NCBI GenBank assembly: GCA_024742475.1
Contig: JANSYI010000015.1
Location: 1-64,000, forward strand
Direction of reading: 5' to 3'
Source of the DNA: a bacterium
Lineage (GTDB): Bacteria; Myxococcota_A; Polyangia; Nannocystales; Nannocystaceae
Length of the DNA stretch: 64,000 nt
Positions 21,105-29,235 of the stretch are shown here, one piece after another (the stretch's first letter is position 1; each line of letters starts with the position of its first letter). A program made the translations under genes and the position numbers. The notes under the pieces were generated by a model. The model was given only the letters and a program-made list of their open reading frames with translations, did not search any database and had not been told where the DNA came from.

Positions 21105-22226
21105 TCATCCGCCGGCCAGACCGAGGGCGATGGCAGCCGATGCCACGGTCACCTGCAGCACCTTCTCGCTGAAGGTGGGCACGAGGGAGTCGACCGAGTC
21201 TTCGCCGCCCATGCAGTGGTAGCGGTCGTTGCGGAACTCCCCCGTGTCGGTGATGAAGATCGCGGGGAAGCCCTGGTCCCAAAACGGCGCGTGGTCGGAG
21301 CGACGCAGGTCACCGAACAGCGGGTTTTTCACCTGCTGCTCGTTGAGGACCAACGCCACCACCGGCAGATCGACGCGCTCGCCTTGGGCCTGAATGTTGG
21401 CGACGGCGTCGGCCGAGCCAGGATCGCCGGTGAGGAAGAGGAAGTCGCCCCGGTTGTCGTTGGCCTCGATCATCGCGATCTCCTCGGGGAAGACCAGGTC
21501 GAAGCCCGTGGGCAGGCGCTGGGTGTCGGGCTCGTCGCTCGCGTAGCCGATCATCTCGAAGTTGAAGTAGACGCCGATGTCGATGCCTTGGCTCGCGGCC
21601 GACATCGCAAACGCTTCGGAGCCGAGGAGTCCGCGCTCTTCTTCGTCCCAGCAGGCGATGGTGAGCGTGTTGGCGTACTGCCCCATGGCCAGGACCCGCG
21701 CGGCCTCGAGTGAACCCGCGACGCCGGTCGCGTTGTCGTCGGCGCCCGTGCACTCCTCGATGTGGTCGTAGTGCGCGCCGACGATGATGTGCGGCGCGTC
21801 GGGGTCGGATCCGGGCAGCGTGCCGAGGACGTTGACGCCCGTGCCGTAGTCGAACAGATCGACGGTGAACCCGAGCTCGGTGAGCCGGTCGGCGCAGAGG
21901 TCCTGCACCGCCTGCCAGTGGGTGGAACCCGGCACGCGCAAGCTGGCGATGAACTCGAGGTCGGCCTGGTACGCGTCGATGTCGACACAGTCGGCCAGCG
22001 CCTCGGGGCTGGCGGCACAACCTGCAGCCGAACCGGTGGCGCTGCTGGAGTCGGCCGCAGCGGTGGTGCTCGACGACGTGCCGCCCGACGAGGAGGAGCC
22101 TTGGCCGGAGCTCGACGCGCTGCCCGTCTGCGCCGCACCAGAGCTGGCCGCCTCGTTGGAAGAGGCGTCGTCATCCCCACCGCAGGCGGCGAGCAACCCC
22201 GCGAGTCCCAAACCCAACCATCGCAT
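21105..22226 (-). CDS. M28-family zinc aminopeptidase lipoprotein
   Basis: 373 residues. Signal with lipobox LLAAC (Cys15), a Ser/Gly linker of about 50 residues, then a peptidase domain. The zinc-site sequence is visible: GAHYDHIEE, GADDNATG, WDEEERGLLGSEAFA, and SDHAPFWDQGFPAIFITDTGE near the C terminus. It probably degrades peptides at the cell surface, which suits a predatory bacterium. The stop lies about 120 bp from the regulator gene. Confidence 0.9.
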   Translation of the reverse strand: MRWLGLGLAGLLAACGGDDDASSNEAASSGAAQTGSASSSGQGSSSSGGTSSSTTAAADSSSATGSAAGCAASPEALADCVDIDAYQADLEFIASLRVPGSTHWQAVQDLCADRLTELGFTVDLFDYGTGVNVLGTLPGSDPDAPHIIVGAHYDHIEECTGADDNATGVAGSLEAARVLAMGQYANTLTIACWDEEERGLLGSEAFAMSAASQGIDIGVYFNFEMIGYASDEPDTQRLPTGFDLVFPEEIAMIEANDNRGDFLFLTGDPGSADAVANIQAQGERVDLPVVALVLNEQQVKNPLFGDLRRSDHAPFWDQGFPAIFITDTGEFRNDRYHCMGGEDSVDSLVPTFSEKVLQVTVASAAIALGLAGG

Positions 22227-22274
22227 GCGCCCATGAGAACATGCAGCCGAAGCGTTAGCCACGGCTGGCTCGAA

Positions 22275-22622
22275 TCACGCGCTCGGCGGAATGTAGACGC
22301 CGCCTTCGAATCGCCCTCGTTTTGGGCCGGCGGGCGGTGCCTCGGGGCTGATCTTCCACAGCCACTCCCAGGTGTAGATGCCGTCGTCGTGGCCGTCGCA
22401 GAAGCGGATGCCGAGCGCGTAGGCGCCGATCTCGAACAGGCCGGCGATCGAGGTGTCGGCTGGCGCGGCGAGGTAGTTCACCTCGTTGCCGTGGCCCTGA
22501 CACGACGCGCACGGGCACCAGCTGCGCAAGTATGCCGAGGAGAACGTCGACACGCGCCCGTCGTCCCAGGTCACCTGCAGCTCGTTGCGGGACGTGGAGT
22601 GGGCGATGTCGACGGGCTTCAT
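22275..22622 (-). CDS. DUF971 protein
   Basis: 115 residues. The family pattern is complete: LQVTWDDG, YLRSWCPCASCQGH, IGAYALGIRFCDGHDDGIYTWEWL. DUF971 proteins are linked to iron-sulfur cluster or gamma-butyrobetaine-hydroxylase-like contexts. The Cys-x-Cys-x2-Cys group may bind metal. It lies 9 bp downstream of the gene at 22632 on the same strand, so they may share a transcript. Confidence 0.88.
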   Translation of the reverse strand: MKPVDIAHSTSRNELQVTWDDGRVSTFSSAYLRSWCPCASCQGHGNEVNYLAAPADTSIAGLFEIGAYALGIRFCDGHDDGIYTWEWLWKISPEAPPAGPKRGRFEGGVYIPPSA

Positions 22623-22631
22623 CAGGCGGGC

Positions 22632-23639
22632 TTATAGCCCAAGCCCGCGCAGCACGCCGTGGATCCGCGGCTGAAGCTCGACGGGGACCCAGACGTCGGC
22701 GCCTCGGCCGAAGAGCAGCCCACATGCGCGAAGCATCTCGAGCGGATTCTGGGGGGGGATCGGCGCGCCGCCGACGACCAGCTGAAGCGGGACGGGTCGA
22801 CTGAGGAGCTCGAGGTCGCTCGTCGACAGCTCGCCGAGGATCACCTCGAAGAGGACCTGCTGTGCCTGGCCGTCGAGGGTGGCGAGGAGGATGGCGAGCA
22901 GGTGGTCGTCGCGAAGCGTCTCGATGATGGACTCGGTGAGGTGCTCGCCCGCGTCTTCGGCGTCGCCCTCGTGCGGAGCGATCCCCAGGCGTGCGCCCAG
23001 GTCATCCAGCGCGTCCTCTTCCAAGGAGCGCAGGCCGGCTCGAAGGGAGCGGAGCGTGTCCATGGGGAACTCGCGCATCTGCGGGGAGTGCTCTTCGGGG
23101 GCGTGGTGCGGCCGGAGCAGGGGCTGGTGGAGCTCGGAGTCCTCGATGCGGATCAGCAGCTCGAATCGCCGCACCTCGGCTCGCTCGGCCGTACAGAGGC
23201 CGTCGTCGATCCAGCGCTCGATCGCACGCAACCCGTGCAGCGCGAGCTGGACCTCGCCGGGCTCGCCCCGCCCATCGAGCAGGAAGCGCGCCGTCACCGA
23301 GTCGAAATGGGCGAGCCGGGTCACGGCCTCGGCGTGCCACCGGGTCACCGAATGTCCGGCGGCCTGCATCGCGCGCAGGAGCCGGGCGAGCTCGCGTCGT
23401 GCGTTGCGAACGTCGATCTCGAGAGACGACGTGGCCGAGTCTCGTCCTCCGCTGAGCAGCCTCAGTCTGGGTTGCTGCTGTTGAGTGTCCGCCACGACTC
23501 TGGCATCGGGTGGAGTCTCGGTGAGCTTGACGTGAAGAGGCGCATTGGGCCGTGACTCTCGCGCGCCCTTCAGAGAGGAGACCCGAAACGGGGCGGGTTT
23601 CGGCGCGGAATGTCGCCCCCGGGCCCAGACCGCCTTCAA
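22632..23639 (-). CDS. unknown protein, 335 residues or shorter
   Basis: No family recognised. The N-terminal ~60 residues are basic and low in order; the rest is helical and acidic with Leu-rich stretches, without signal peptide or Cys. The longest frame begins at a TTG that overlaps the thioesterase stop (TTGA), which would fit translational coupling. A start further inside is equally possible because the first 60 residues look poorly conserved in style. The position between a thioesterase gene and DUF971 suggests one operon. Confidence 0.6.
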   Translation of the reverse strand: MKAVWARGRHSAPKPAPFRVSSLKGARESRPNAPLHVKLTETPPDARVVADTQQQQPRLRLLSGGRDSATSSLEIDVRNARRELARLLRAMQAAGHSVTRWHAEAVTRLAHFDSVTARFLLDGRGEPGEVQLALHGLRAIERWIDDGLCTAERAEVRRFELLIRIEDSELHQPLLRPHHAPEEHSPQMREFPMDTLRSLRAGLRSLEEDALDDLGARLGIAPHEGDAEDAGEHLTESIIETLRDDHLLAILLATLDGQAQQVLFEVILGELSTSDLELLSRPVPLQLVVGGAPIPPQNPLEMLRACGLLFGRGADVWVPVELQPRIHGVLRGLGL

Positions 23640-24427
23640 CCGAACACTGCGACGAGTTGTTCGGACCAGGCGAGCAGCGTGCCTTCTGCGTCGTGCAGCT
23701 TGGCGACCGAGGTGTGGAGCCCATGTGCGCCCACGAGGGTTTCGTACTGGACCGTGAACCAGTCCTCGAAGCTGGCGGGAGTGACGAGCAGGTGGGCGCT
23801 CCAGCTGACCGTGCTCGCAAAGGTCGGCGTCTTGGCGAGCGAGAGCGTCGGCGGAGGGTAGGTGTCGAGCAGGGCGAGCAGGCCTTCGCTGTCTCCGAGG
23901 GGAACGAGGTACCGAAAGACACCCGTGAACTTGGCCTCGCTCGCGCCCATGAAGGGCGGGCGCCCGTCGGCCCAGCGCATGTCGACGTTCTGCGTGAACT
24001 CCGGCACCACGCCCTCGATGTAGGGCATGCGCGTCAGCGACTCGGGATCGTCGATCTTCGCCGCGCGCGGGGCGTGCACGTCGAGCGCGCTCTCGCGAGG
24101 CTTGGCGAACACGAGCGTGGTGCGACCGACCAGCACATCGTCTTGCTCGAGCCGCACTTCGACGAAGGTGATGTTGCGACCTTCGCGAAGGATGGTCGAG
24201 GAACCCGAGACCACGCCCGGGGTGAGTGGCGCGAGGAGCTGCACGCTCGCGGTTCGCAGCGCGCGGTCCTCGTCCTCGACGCTACGATGGCCCAGCGACG
24301 CCATCGCGGCCGCGGTGAGCCCACCGAACATAGAGCGACCCTGCATCCATCCGGTCGGGAGCGTGAGGCTGTACGTGCCGTCGTCGGTGGGGGTCCACAG
24401 GTCGCGAAGGGATGCGTCGATGTTCAT
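23636..24427 (-). CDS. TesB-like acyl-CoA thioesterase domain protein
   Basis: 263 residues from the ATG at 24427. Two hotdog-like halves: the first has TGWMQGRSMFGGLTAAAM and GRNITFVEVRLEQDD, the second ends LHDAEGTLLAWSEQLVAVFG, which is the usual end of TesB-type double-hotdog proteins. Hydrolysis of an acyl-CoA thioester is likely; chain length unknown. It overlaps the next gene downstream by 4 nt. Confidence 0.85.
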   Translation of the reverse strand: MNIDASLRDLWTPTDDGTYSLTLPTGWMQGRSMFGGLTAAAMASLGHRSVEDEDRALRTASVQLLAPLTPGVVSGSSTILREGRNITFVEVRLEQDDVLVGRTTLVFAKPRESALDVHAPRAAKIDDPESLTRMPYIEGVVPEFTQNVDMRWADGRPPFMGASEAKFTGVFRYLVPLGDSEGLLALLDTYPPPTLSLAKTPTFASTVSWSAHLLVTPASFEDWFTVQYETLVGAHGLHTSVAKLHDAEGTLLAWSEQLVAVFG

Positions 24428-24517
24428 GAGCTCGCTGATCTGAGGCTGTGTACACCCCTCGATCCCTCCCTCGACGTTTTTTTGCAGCCAGGTGGGTTCA
24501 TGTAGGACAGTGTGAGC

Positions 24518-24922
24518 ATGACGCTGCGGATTGCGAAGCTCCCCAAACCTCAACGAGGCAACGTCGACCGGCGGATCAACAGGTCCGACAACTGCGCCGA
24601 CGCACTCGAGCTGGCCCTCTCCAGCGCGGCCTCGCGCGCCAACCTCGACGCAATCCTGCTCGTCGATGGCGACGGGCTGCTCATCAGCCAAAACTCGACC
24701 AGCCTCGACCTCACGATGCTGGCCGCCGTGACGCCCATCGTCGGCCGCGGCAAGGCCGTCCCTCGGATCAAGCGCAACGGTGAGAAGCGCGAAATGAGCG
24801 TGTGCGAGCTCGAGATCGACGGCGACGTGCTCTATGTCGCGGCCCTCGGCGGCGACAACACGAGCCGCCAGCGCGAGCTGGGTCGGAGCCTCCGCGCGGC
24901 TGAGCGCATCCTCGCCGCTTGA
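24518..24922 (+). CDS. roadblock/LC7-like protein
   Basis: 134 residues from the ATG at 24518; an in-frame GTG two codons earlier is an alternative. The segment from about residue 35 (ASRANLDAILLVDGDGLLIS) to the end has the alternating strand and helix pattern of roadblock/LC7 domains, which in myxobacteria partner small GTPases of the MglA type in polarity control. No GTPase gene is adjacent. The first 30 residues are basic. Confidence 0.6.
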   Translation: MTLRIAKLPKPQRGNVDRRINRSDNCADALELALSSAASRANLDAILLVDGDGLLISQNSTSLDLTMLAAVTPIVGRGKAVPRIKRNGEKREMSVCELEIDGDVLYVAALGGDNTSRQRELGRSLRAAERILAA

Positions 24923-24955
24923 TCCGAGCCCGCCTCGCCGTTCACACTGCGAGGC

Positions 24956-25606
24956 ATGGCGTCTCGCTCGCTCGGCCTGATGTCGGCGCTCCTCCTGGCG
25001 CTGGCATCCACCCCCGCCACGGCTGGCAAGTCGGCGCGCCGGGTGCCCAACATGCCGCGCGGGTGGAGCTGGCCTCCCAACCCCGCAATGGTCGAGGCCG
25101 GCAAGCGCTGTCGCGAGGTGCTCGCCGAGCGTGAGGTCGAGTTCGACGGCGGGAAGGGCAAGAAGGTCAACGCGCCGGTCGTGGTGCCCTCGATGGAGCT
25201 CGGCGGCGTCCGGCTGGAGCCCACGTGGCGCAAGGGCCCGTTCGTGATGGACTGTCATCTGGCGCTGTCTCTGCTCGAGGTGGCGCCAAAGCTGCGGGCG
25301 CTAGACGTCGCTGCGCTCCGCTTCTCGACGATTCACGACTACCGACACGTCAAGCGCAACGGGCGAAAGACCAACATCCTCAGCCGCCACGCGATCGGCT
25401 TGGCGATGGATGTCTTCGAGGTTCGTCTCGACGACGGCAGGGTGCTGAAGGTGAAGTCCGCCTACGCCGACGAGGACGTCCTGCACGAGGTCGAGGCGGT
25501 CTTCGGCAGCAGCGACCGCTTTCGGACGCCGCTGACGCCTGGCAACGACCCCAAGGGGCACGACGACCACTTCCACCTCGAAGCGCGCATGCCGTTGCCG
25601 CGATAG
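24956..25606 (+). CDS. extensin-like protein with M15-type zinc fold
   Basis: 216 residues with a cleavable signal (about 1-23, ending ATAG). The catalytic-type pattern SRHAIGLAMDVFEV and HDDHFHLEAR gives the His-x6-Asp and His-x-His pair of the D-Ala-D-Ala carboxypeptidase/extensin-like fold; the Asp before the second His is also present. A role in peptidoglycan trimming in the periplasm is likely but not proven. It stands alone, 33 bp after the roadblock-like gene. Confidence 0.8.
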   Translation: MASRSLGLMSALLLALASTPATAGKSARRVPNMPRGWSWPPNPAMVEAGKRCREVLAEREVEFDGGKGKKVNAPVVVPSMELGGVRLEPTWRKGPFVMDCHLALSLLEVAPKLRALDVAALRFSTIHDYRHVKRNGRKTNILSRHAIGLAMDVFEVRLDDGRVLKVKSAYADEDVLHEVEAVFGSSDRFRTPLTPGNDPKGHDDHFHLEARMPLPR

Positions 25607-25674
25607 TCGCCTGCGCGGGTTTCCCGCTCGGTCGTTTCGTTCGACTCGTAGGTAGGTTGTGATAGGTTTCGCGG

Positions 25675-26814
25675 ATGGATCGACGTTGGACTCTTGCCCT
25701 TACTACGGTGGCGTTCGTCAGCTGCACCGAGGCCCGCGAGGAGGATGACGCACTCCCGCCGATGACTTCCGTCAACGCCTCCGATGAAGGCACGGCGGGC
25801 GAGTCGTCGACCACGATGGTCGAGGAGGAGGACGACATCAAGCTCGATCTCGGCGACGACACCGACGACCCCAACACCACGTTCGATCCCGACGGCGACG
25901 ACGAGAGCGGGTGCGACAAGGTCGACTTCCTGTTCGTGATCGACAACTCCGGCTCGATGCAGCCGTTCCAGGAGAACCTGGTGTCGAACTTCCCGGGGTT
26001 CATCGACACGATTCAGAACACGCTCGACGAGGCGCAGGACTACCACATCATGGTGGTCGACACCGACCCTGCCCCGCCGGTCAACTGCCCTGTCCTTTGC
26101 GAACAGGTCATGAACGACGGATGCCTCGACGAGAACAACTTCTGCAACCCGCTCAACATCATGAACCCGTTTTGCAGCATCAGCTGCATTCAGATCTCCG
26201 AGTGCGAGGGATACCCGGGGGGCTGCGCTGCGCCTCCGGAGCCCGACCCGTGCGAGATCATGGGCGCAGGCGTCGTCTACCCGCGCGGCACCGACGCCTC
26301 CAACACCGACTGCAACTTCGCCAGCGGCAAGCGCTACATGGACGCGAGCGAGCCCGACCTGCAGGCGGCGTTCGGCTGCGCGGGCCGAGTGGGTACGGCA
26401 GCCAGCGGCGCGGAGGAGCAGCCGATGGGGGCGATCGTCGAGGCGGTCACACCTGGGCGTCCCGCGTTCGAGTGCAACGACGACTTCATTCGGGACGACG
26501 CAATCCTCGTGGTCACGTTCATCACCGACGAGGACGATGACGCGGGCGACGGGTCCGAGGGCACGGTCGAAGGCTGGCGCCAGGCGTTGATCGCCGCCAA
26601 GAACGGCGACCCGGAGGCTGTGGTGATGCTGGGCCTGTTCGGCGGCGGGGGCTGTGGCGAAGACAGCCTGCGGCTGACGCAGTTCGTCGACAGCTGGGGC
26701 GATCGCGGCCTGCAGGGATCGGTGTGCGGCGACTACCAGAGCTTCTTCACCGAGGCGGTGGGTCTCATCGACACCACGTGCGACGAGTTCGTTCCGCCCG
26801 AGCCGGTTGGATGA
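25675..26814 (+). CDS. vWA-domain lipoprotein
   Basis: 379 residues. Short signal ending VSC (Cys17), an acidic Asp/Glu/Thr linker, then a vWA domain starting VDFLFVIDNSGSMQ with the MIDAS DxSxS intact. The middle is Cys-rich (about 14 Cys in residues 135-245), an insertion typical of Nannocystaceae vWA lipoproteins. The same plan as the protein at 12.6 kb, with different spacing. Its stop overlaps the start of the thioesterase gene (ATGA). Confidence 0.85.
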   Translation: MDRRWTLALTTVAFVSCTEAREEDDALPPMTSVNASDEGTAGESSTTMVEEEDDIKLDLGDDTDDPNTTFDPDGDDESGCDKVDFLFVIDNSGSMQPFQENLVSNFPGFIDTIQNTLDEAQDYHIMVVDTDPAPPVNCPVLCEQVMNDGCLDENNFCNPLNIMNPFCSISCIQISECEGYPGGCAAPPEPDPCEIMGAGVVYPRGTDASNTDCNFASGKRYMDASEPDLQAAFGCAGRVGTAASGAEEQPMGAIVEAVTPGRPAFECNDDFIRDDAILVVTFITDEDDDAGDGSEGTVEGWRQALIAAKNGDPEAVVMLGLFGGGGCGEDSLRLTQFVDSWGDRGLQGSVCGDYQSFFTEAVGLIDTTCDEFVPPEPVG

Positions 26815-27248
26815 CGAGCTTCACGGTCCGCAACCCGCACTTCGAGACCCGCGTTCGGGAGAGCTTCGCCAAGCAGACGGTCATGGGCCTGCTTGGCGCG
26901 TCGCTTCAGCGCGTCGAGCCCGGCAGCGTCTCGATCGTGCTCCCGGCGCGGGACGACCTGTGCCAGCAGGACGGCTACTTTCACGCGGGCGTGTCGACGA
27001 CCATCGCGGACAGCGCGGCGGGTTATGCCGCGCTGTCGCTGTTCGACGCGCAGACCGAGGTGCTGAGCACCGAGTTCAAGGTCAACCTGCTCGCGCCAGC
27101 GAACGGCGACCGCCTGCGCGCGGTGTCGAAGGTGCTCAAGCCAGGACGCACGCTGACGGTCGTCGAGGCCGACGTGTTCGCGGACAGCGGCGACACGTCG
27201 GTCCGAGTGCTGAAGTTCCTCGGCACGATGATCGCGATTCGCAGCTGA
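26811..27248 (+). CDS. PaaI-type hotdog thioesterase
   Basis: 145 residues from the ATG at 26811, coupled to the vWA gene by ATGA. The pattern QDGYFHAGVSTTIADSAAGY is the PaaI/YdiI hotdog signature, with the catalytic Asp in IADSAAG. It likely hydrolyses small acyl- or aryl-CoA. Full length for the family. Confidence 0.92.
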   Translation: MTSFTVRNPHFETRVRESFAKQTVMGLLGASLQRVEPGSVSIVLPARDDLCQQDGYFHAGVSTTIADSAAGYAALSLFDAQTEVLSTEFKVNLLAPANGDRLRAVSKVLKPGRTLTVVEADVFADSGDTSVRVLKFLGTMIAIRS

Positions 27249-27269
27249 GCCTGCGCGCGACTCGACCAA

Positions 27270-27306
27270 CAAAAAAAAGAAAGGCGACCGCCGAAACGGT
27301 CGCCTT
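27270..27306 (-). terminator. rho-independent terminator of tRNA-Arg (bidirectional)
   Basis: Read leftward, AAGGCGACCGTTTCGGCGGTCGCCTT is followed by TCTTTTTTTT. The stem is 8-10 bp with a TTTCGG-type loop and sits directly after the 3' end of the tRNA. The hairpin can also end the thioesterase transcript from the other side. Confidence 0.9.
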
Positions 27307-27307
27307 G

Positions 27308-27381
27308 CGCACCCGGAAGGATTCGAACCTCCGGCCCTCTGGTTCGAAGCCAGATGCTCTATCCAGCTGAGCTACGGGTGC
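27308..27381 (-). tRNA. tRNA-Arg, anticodon TCG
   Basis: All four arms can be drawn. Acceptor stem GCACCCG/CGGGTGC, D arm GCTC/GAGC, anticodon arm TCTGG-CTTCGAA-CCAGA with anticodon TCG (plus-strand 27345-27347), and T loop GTTCGAATC. No CCA is encoded; discriminator base G. It marks the last clearly chromosomal gene before the accessory region. Confidence 0.95.
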
Positions 27382-27793
27382 CTGGTCCGCACTCCATCGG
27401 GGTTCGTTCCGATGGAGAGTCATTCTTTTGCCTTGGTTTCGGGCGCTCCCAGTGCCGCCGGGAGTCGCTAATCCGCTCTACGTTTCGATTATCAGGTTGT
27501 CAACAAAAAGTTGGAGGGCTACACCCCGATCGTCCGCTGCGACGCCTTGGAGCCGCAGACACCGGAGCCCCGAGGAGTGCCAAACTTCCCCTCGGGGCTC
27601 CTCTCTTGGTTCGGTGTCACTACGCGCGCAGAGCGAGAAGGTGGCCCTGGACAGGTGGCGACCCTTTCTGGCCGAGCTGTCGGCGGTCGGCACCTCAGGC
27701 CCTTCGAGACGAACAGCGCTCCTGAGGGCTCAGGCAACCCCTGGCGTCGCCAGTTTCTTTGACTGCGCCGCTTGAGCGACCAAACTGTCCGGT
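27382..27793. other. non-coding junction with a 12-bp perfect hairpin
   Basis: Open frames here have no convincing composition or start. The main feature is a perfect 12-bp inverted repeat, GGAGCCCCGAGG (27564-27575) and CCTCGGGGCTCC (27590-27601), with a 14-nt loop. No T-run follows on either side, so it is not a classical terminator. This is the likely left junction of the accessory element; no integrase gene is present. Confidence 0.5.
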
Positions 27794-27997
27794 ATGACAG
27801 ACAGCACCGAGGACGTGGAGCTCAGCCCTGCCGAGCTGCTGGATTCGGCCCGCTGGCAACTCGAGACCGCGCTTGAAAAGCTTGGATGGCACTCGGTGGA
27901 TGTGCTGCTGGATGACGACATCCTTGGTGCCGCCATCCTCGCGCGGACTGCGGCCGAACTCCTCGAGGCGCTGCACCGCAACCGAGGGGAGCAGTAG
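27794..27997 (+). CDS. small acidic protein, unknown
   Basis: 67 residues, acidic and helical (ELSPAELLDSARWQLETALE, then WHSVDVLLDDDILGAAILARTAAELLEALH). It reads like a small helical-bundle protein. No family is recognised. The inverted repeat at 28080 lies 83 bp beyond its stop and may end its transcript. Confidence 0.55.
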   Translation: MTDSTEDVELSPAELLDSARWQLETALEKLGWHSVDVLLDDDILGAAILARTAAELLEALHRNRGEQ

Positions 27998-28079
27998 CCC
28001 CCCCCATACCGTGTCGTCCCGATTTCGACTGGAAGCGTCTGGTCGATGACCGCAGAGAAGGCACATCCAACATTCGAAC

Positions 28080-28124
28080 GGTCTCCAACCTCCGCCGAGT
28101 CCGCCGAGGCGGAGGTTGGAGACC
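28080..28124. repeat. perfect 17-bp inverted repeat
   Basis: Arms GGTCTCCAACCTCCGCC (28080-28096) and its exact complement GGCGGAGGTTGGAGACC (28108-28124) with an 11-nt loop. TTT follows a few bases later. It could be a terminator or a recombination or protein-binding site. Confidence 0.85.
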
Positions 28125-28134
28125 ACTAGTTTGG

Positions 28135-28160
28135 CCCCGCCTGTCTGCAAGCCGGCGGGG
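28135..28160. repeat. second hairpin beside the 17-bp inverted repeat
   Basis: Arms CCCCGCC (28135-28141) and GGCGGGG (28154-28160) with a 12-nt loop, 10 bp after the larger repeat. Confidence 0.6.
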
Positions 28161-28276
28161 TATCTCTGAGTCAACAGGCGTGGGATTGCAGGCGAGCGCG
28201 GCGAAGCTTGGCAGTGGCGTGCTCCGCGGCTCCCTCCTGACTTGACCGGGAACCTATTCCGTGATCGGGTCGTCGG

Positions 28277-28627
28277 ATGGGAAAGTTCTCGAAGTCCATC
28301 GGTCGACGACGCCGGGGCGTAGAGTCAGACCAGGCGCGCAGATGGAGTCGCAACCGTGGTCGACTCCAACGTGCGGGGTATCGACCTGGGCCGATGATGC
28401 ACGCGGCACTGGACGGAGACTCCGTCACGATAACCGAGCGCGCGACTGGCGTGGTCGTTGGTAAAGTCCCCCCGGCCATGGAAGATCTCGATTGCGGGGA
28501 ACTTCTCGATCTCCGCGACCCGTCCCTCACCACGGACGAGGACGCCCAAAGGAGGTGGAACCTCGCTGCCTGGCACTTCCTCACCGGTGAGAGACTTGTA
28601 GAGGAGCAAACAAGCGGGGACGACTAG
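28277..28627 (+). CDS. small unknown protein
   Basis: 116 residues at most. The first 40 residues are very basic and may not be translated; an internal start at MMHAALDGDSVTITERATG gives a more normal 77-residue acidic protein. The tail DAQRRWNLAAWHFLTGERL looks structured. No family recognised and no strong ribosome site seen. Confidence 0.45.
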   Translation: MGKFSKSIGRRRRGVESDQARRWSRNRGRLQRAGYRPGPMMHAALDGDSVTITERATGVVVGKVPPAMEDLDCGELLDLRDPSLTTDEDAQRRWNLAAWHFLTGERLVEEQTSGDD

Positions 28628-28706
28628 TTCCGACCGCTAGCTTCGCGGAAGCGAAGTAGGACAAGCGTTAGAGGGATGACTTCGTCCCCGCACGCTGTCG
28701 AATCCA

Positions 28707-29051
28707 ATGCGGACCGCGACGGCGCCAGGACGTTGTAGCTTCGGCTCGGTGCGAGAACCGCTTGACCAAGCCCCTCTAGTCGTACCGCCTCGCCGCGCCG
28801 TGCGGCGCTCGCGGGCCGCTCGTGCGAGGCTCCCACCGTCCGAGGGAAGCGCACTCGATCGCGCATCGGCACGATTGGCCGAAGGCGAAGCGGTGAGCGC
28901 GTGTTGGCTGGCGATGCAGTTCGGCCGCCGCCATCTCACCTCCCACCAGCGACAGCTGCTGGGAGGTGAGACGATGCGACGGCGGGTCTACGCGGCGCTC
29001 GATCGGTATCGCGAGGGGAGGCCGATGGACGGCCGCTGGAGTGCGCCCTAG
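28707..29051 (+). CDS. conserved small protein, copy 1 (start uncertain)
   Basis: The last 50 residues (from ACWLAMQFGRRHLTSHQ to the stop) are nearly identical to those of the gene at 31129. The full frame gives 114 residues, but the first 60 are Arg/Ala-rich and unlike copy 2, so a shorter start such as the GTG at 28893 is plausible. The conserved part has RRRVYAALDRYREGRPMDG, which reads as a basic helix followed by a loop, possibly nucleic-acid binding. The two copies bracket the sce7725/sce7726 genes. Confidence 0.6.
   Translation: MRTATAPGRCSFGSVREPLDQAPLVVPPRRAVRRSRAARARLPPSEGSALDRASARLAEGEAVSACWLAMQFGRRHLTSHQRQLLGGETMRRRVYAALDRYREGRPMDGRWSAP
28897..29050 (+). repeat. 154-bp direct repeat, copy 1
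   Basis: About 90% identical by eye (15 mismatches in 154) to 31199-31352. It covers the conserved C-terminal part of the small protein. Most differences are silent. Confidence 0.85.
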
Positions 29052-29235
29052 CCCGTTCGACACTGCGACACCAGGTCTCATCGACAGGCCGCCACAGCCA
29101 CTCCGAAGGGTCCGTCGACGGGAGGCGCAGCCTCTTGCGTCCCAGATTGGAACGAGAGTGACTGCGATGCCGGACAGTACGAGCGTCCCCCATTGGGCCA
29201 GCGCGTGTCCGCCCGTCCTCGTAACCTCTCGCTTC

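Noticed and set aside
27308-27381. tRNA-Arg taken as the attachment site
   Set aside because: The 3' end faces the chromosomal side and no repeat or integrase is visible; kept as an open question.
27564-27601. 12-bp hairpin considered as a rho-independent terminator
   Set aside because: No T-run follows on either strand; reported only as a hairpin.
27428-27775. Rightward frame near the left junction
   Set aside because: It spans the hairpin, is rich in Ser/Arg/Pro and lacks a start context.
29167-29235. Upstream start for the sce7725 gene
   Set aside because: It adds 23 residues before the MYFPYL opening that is the family N terminus.
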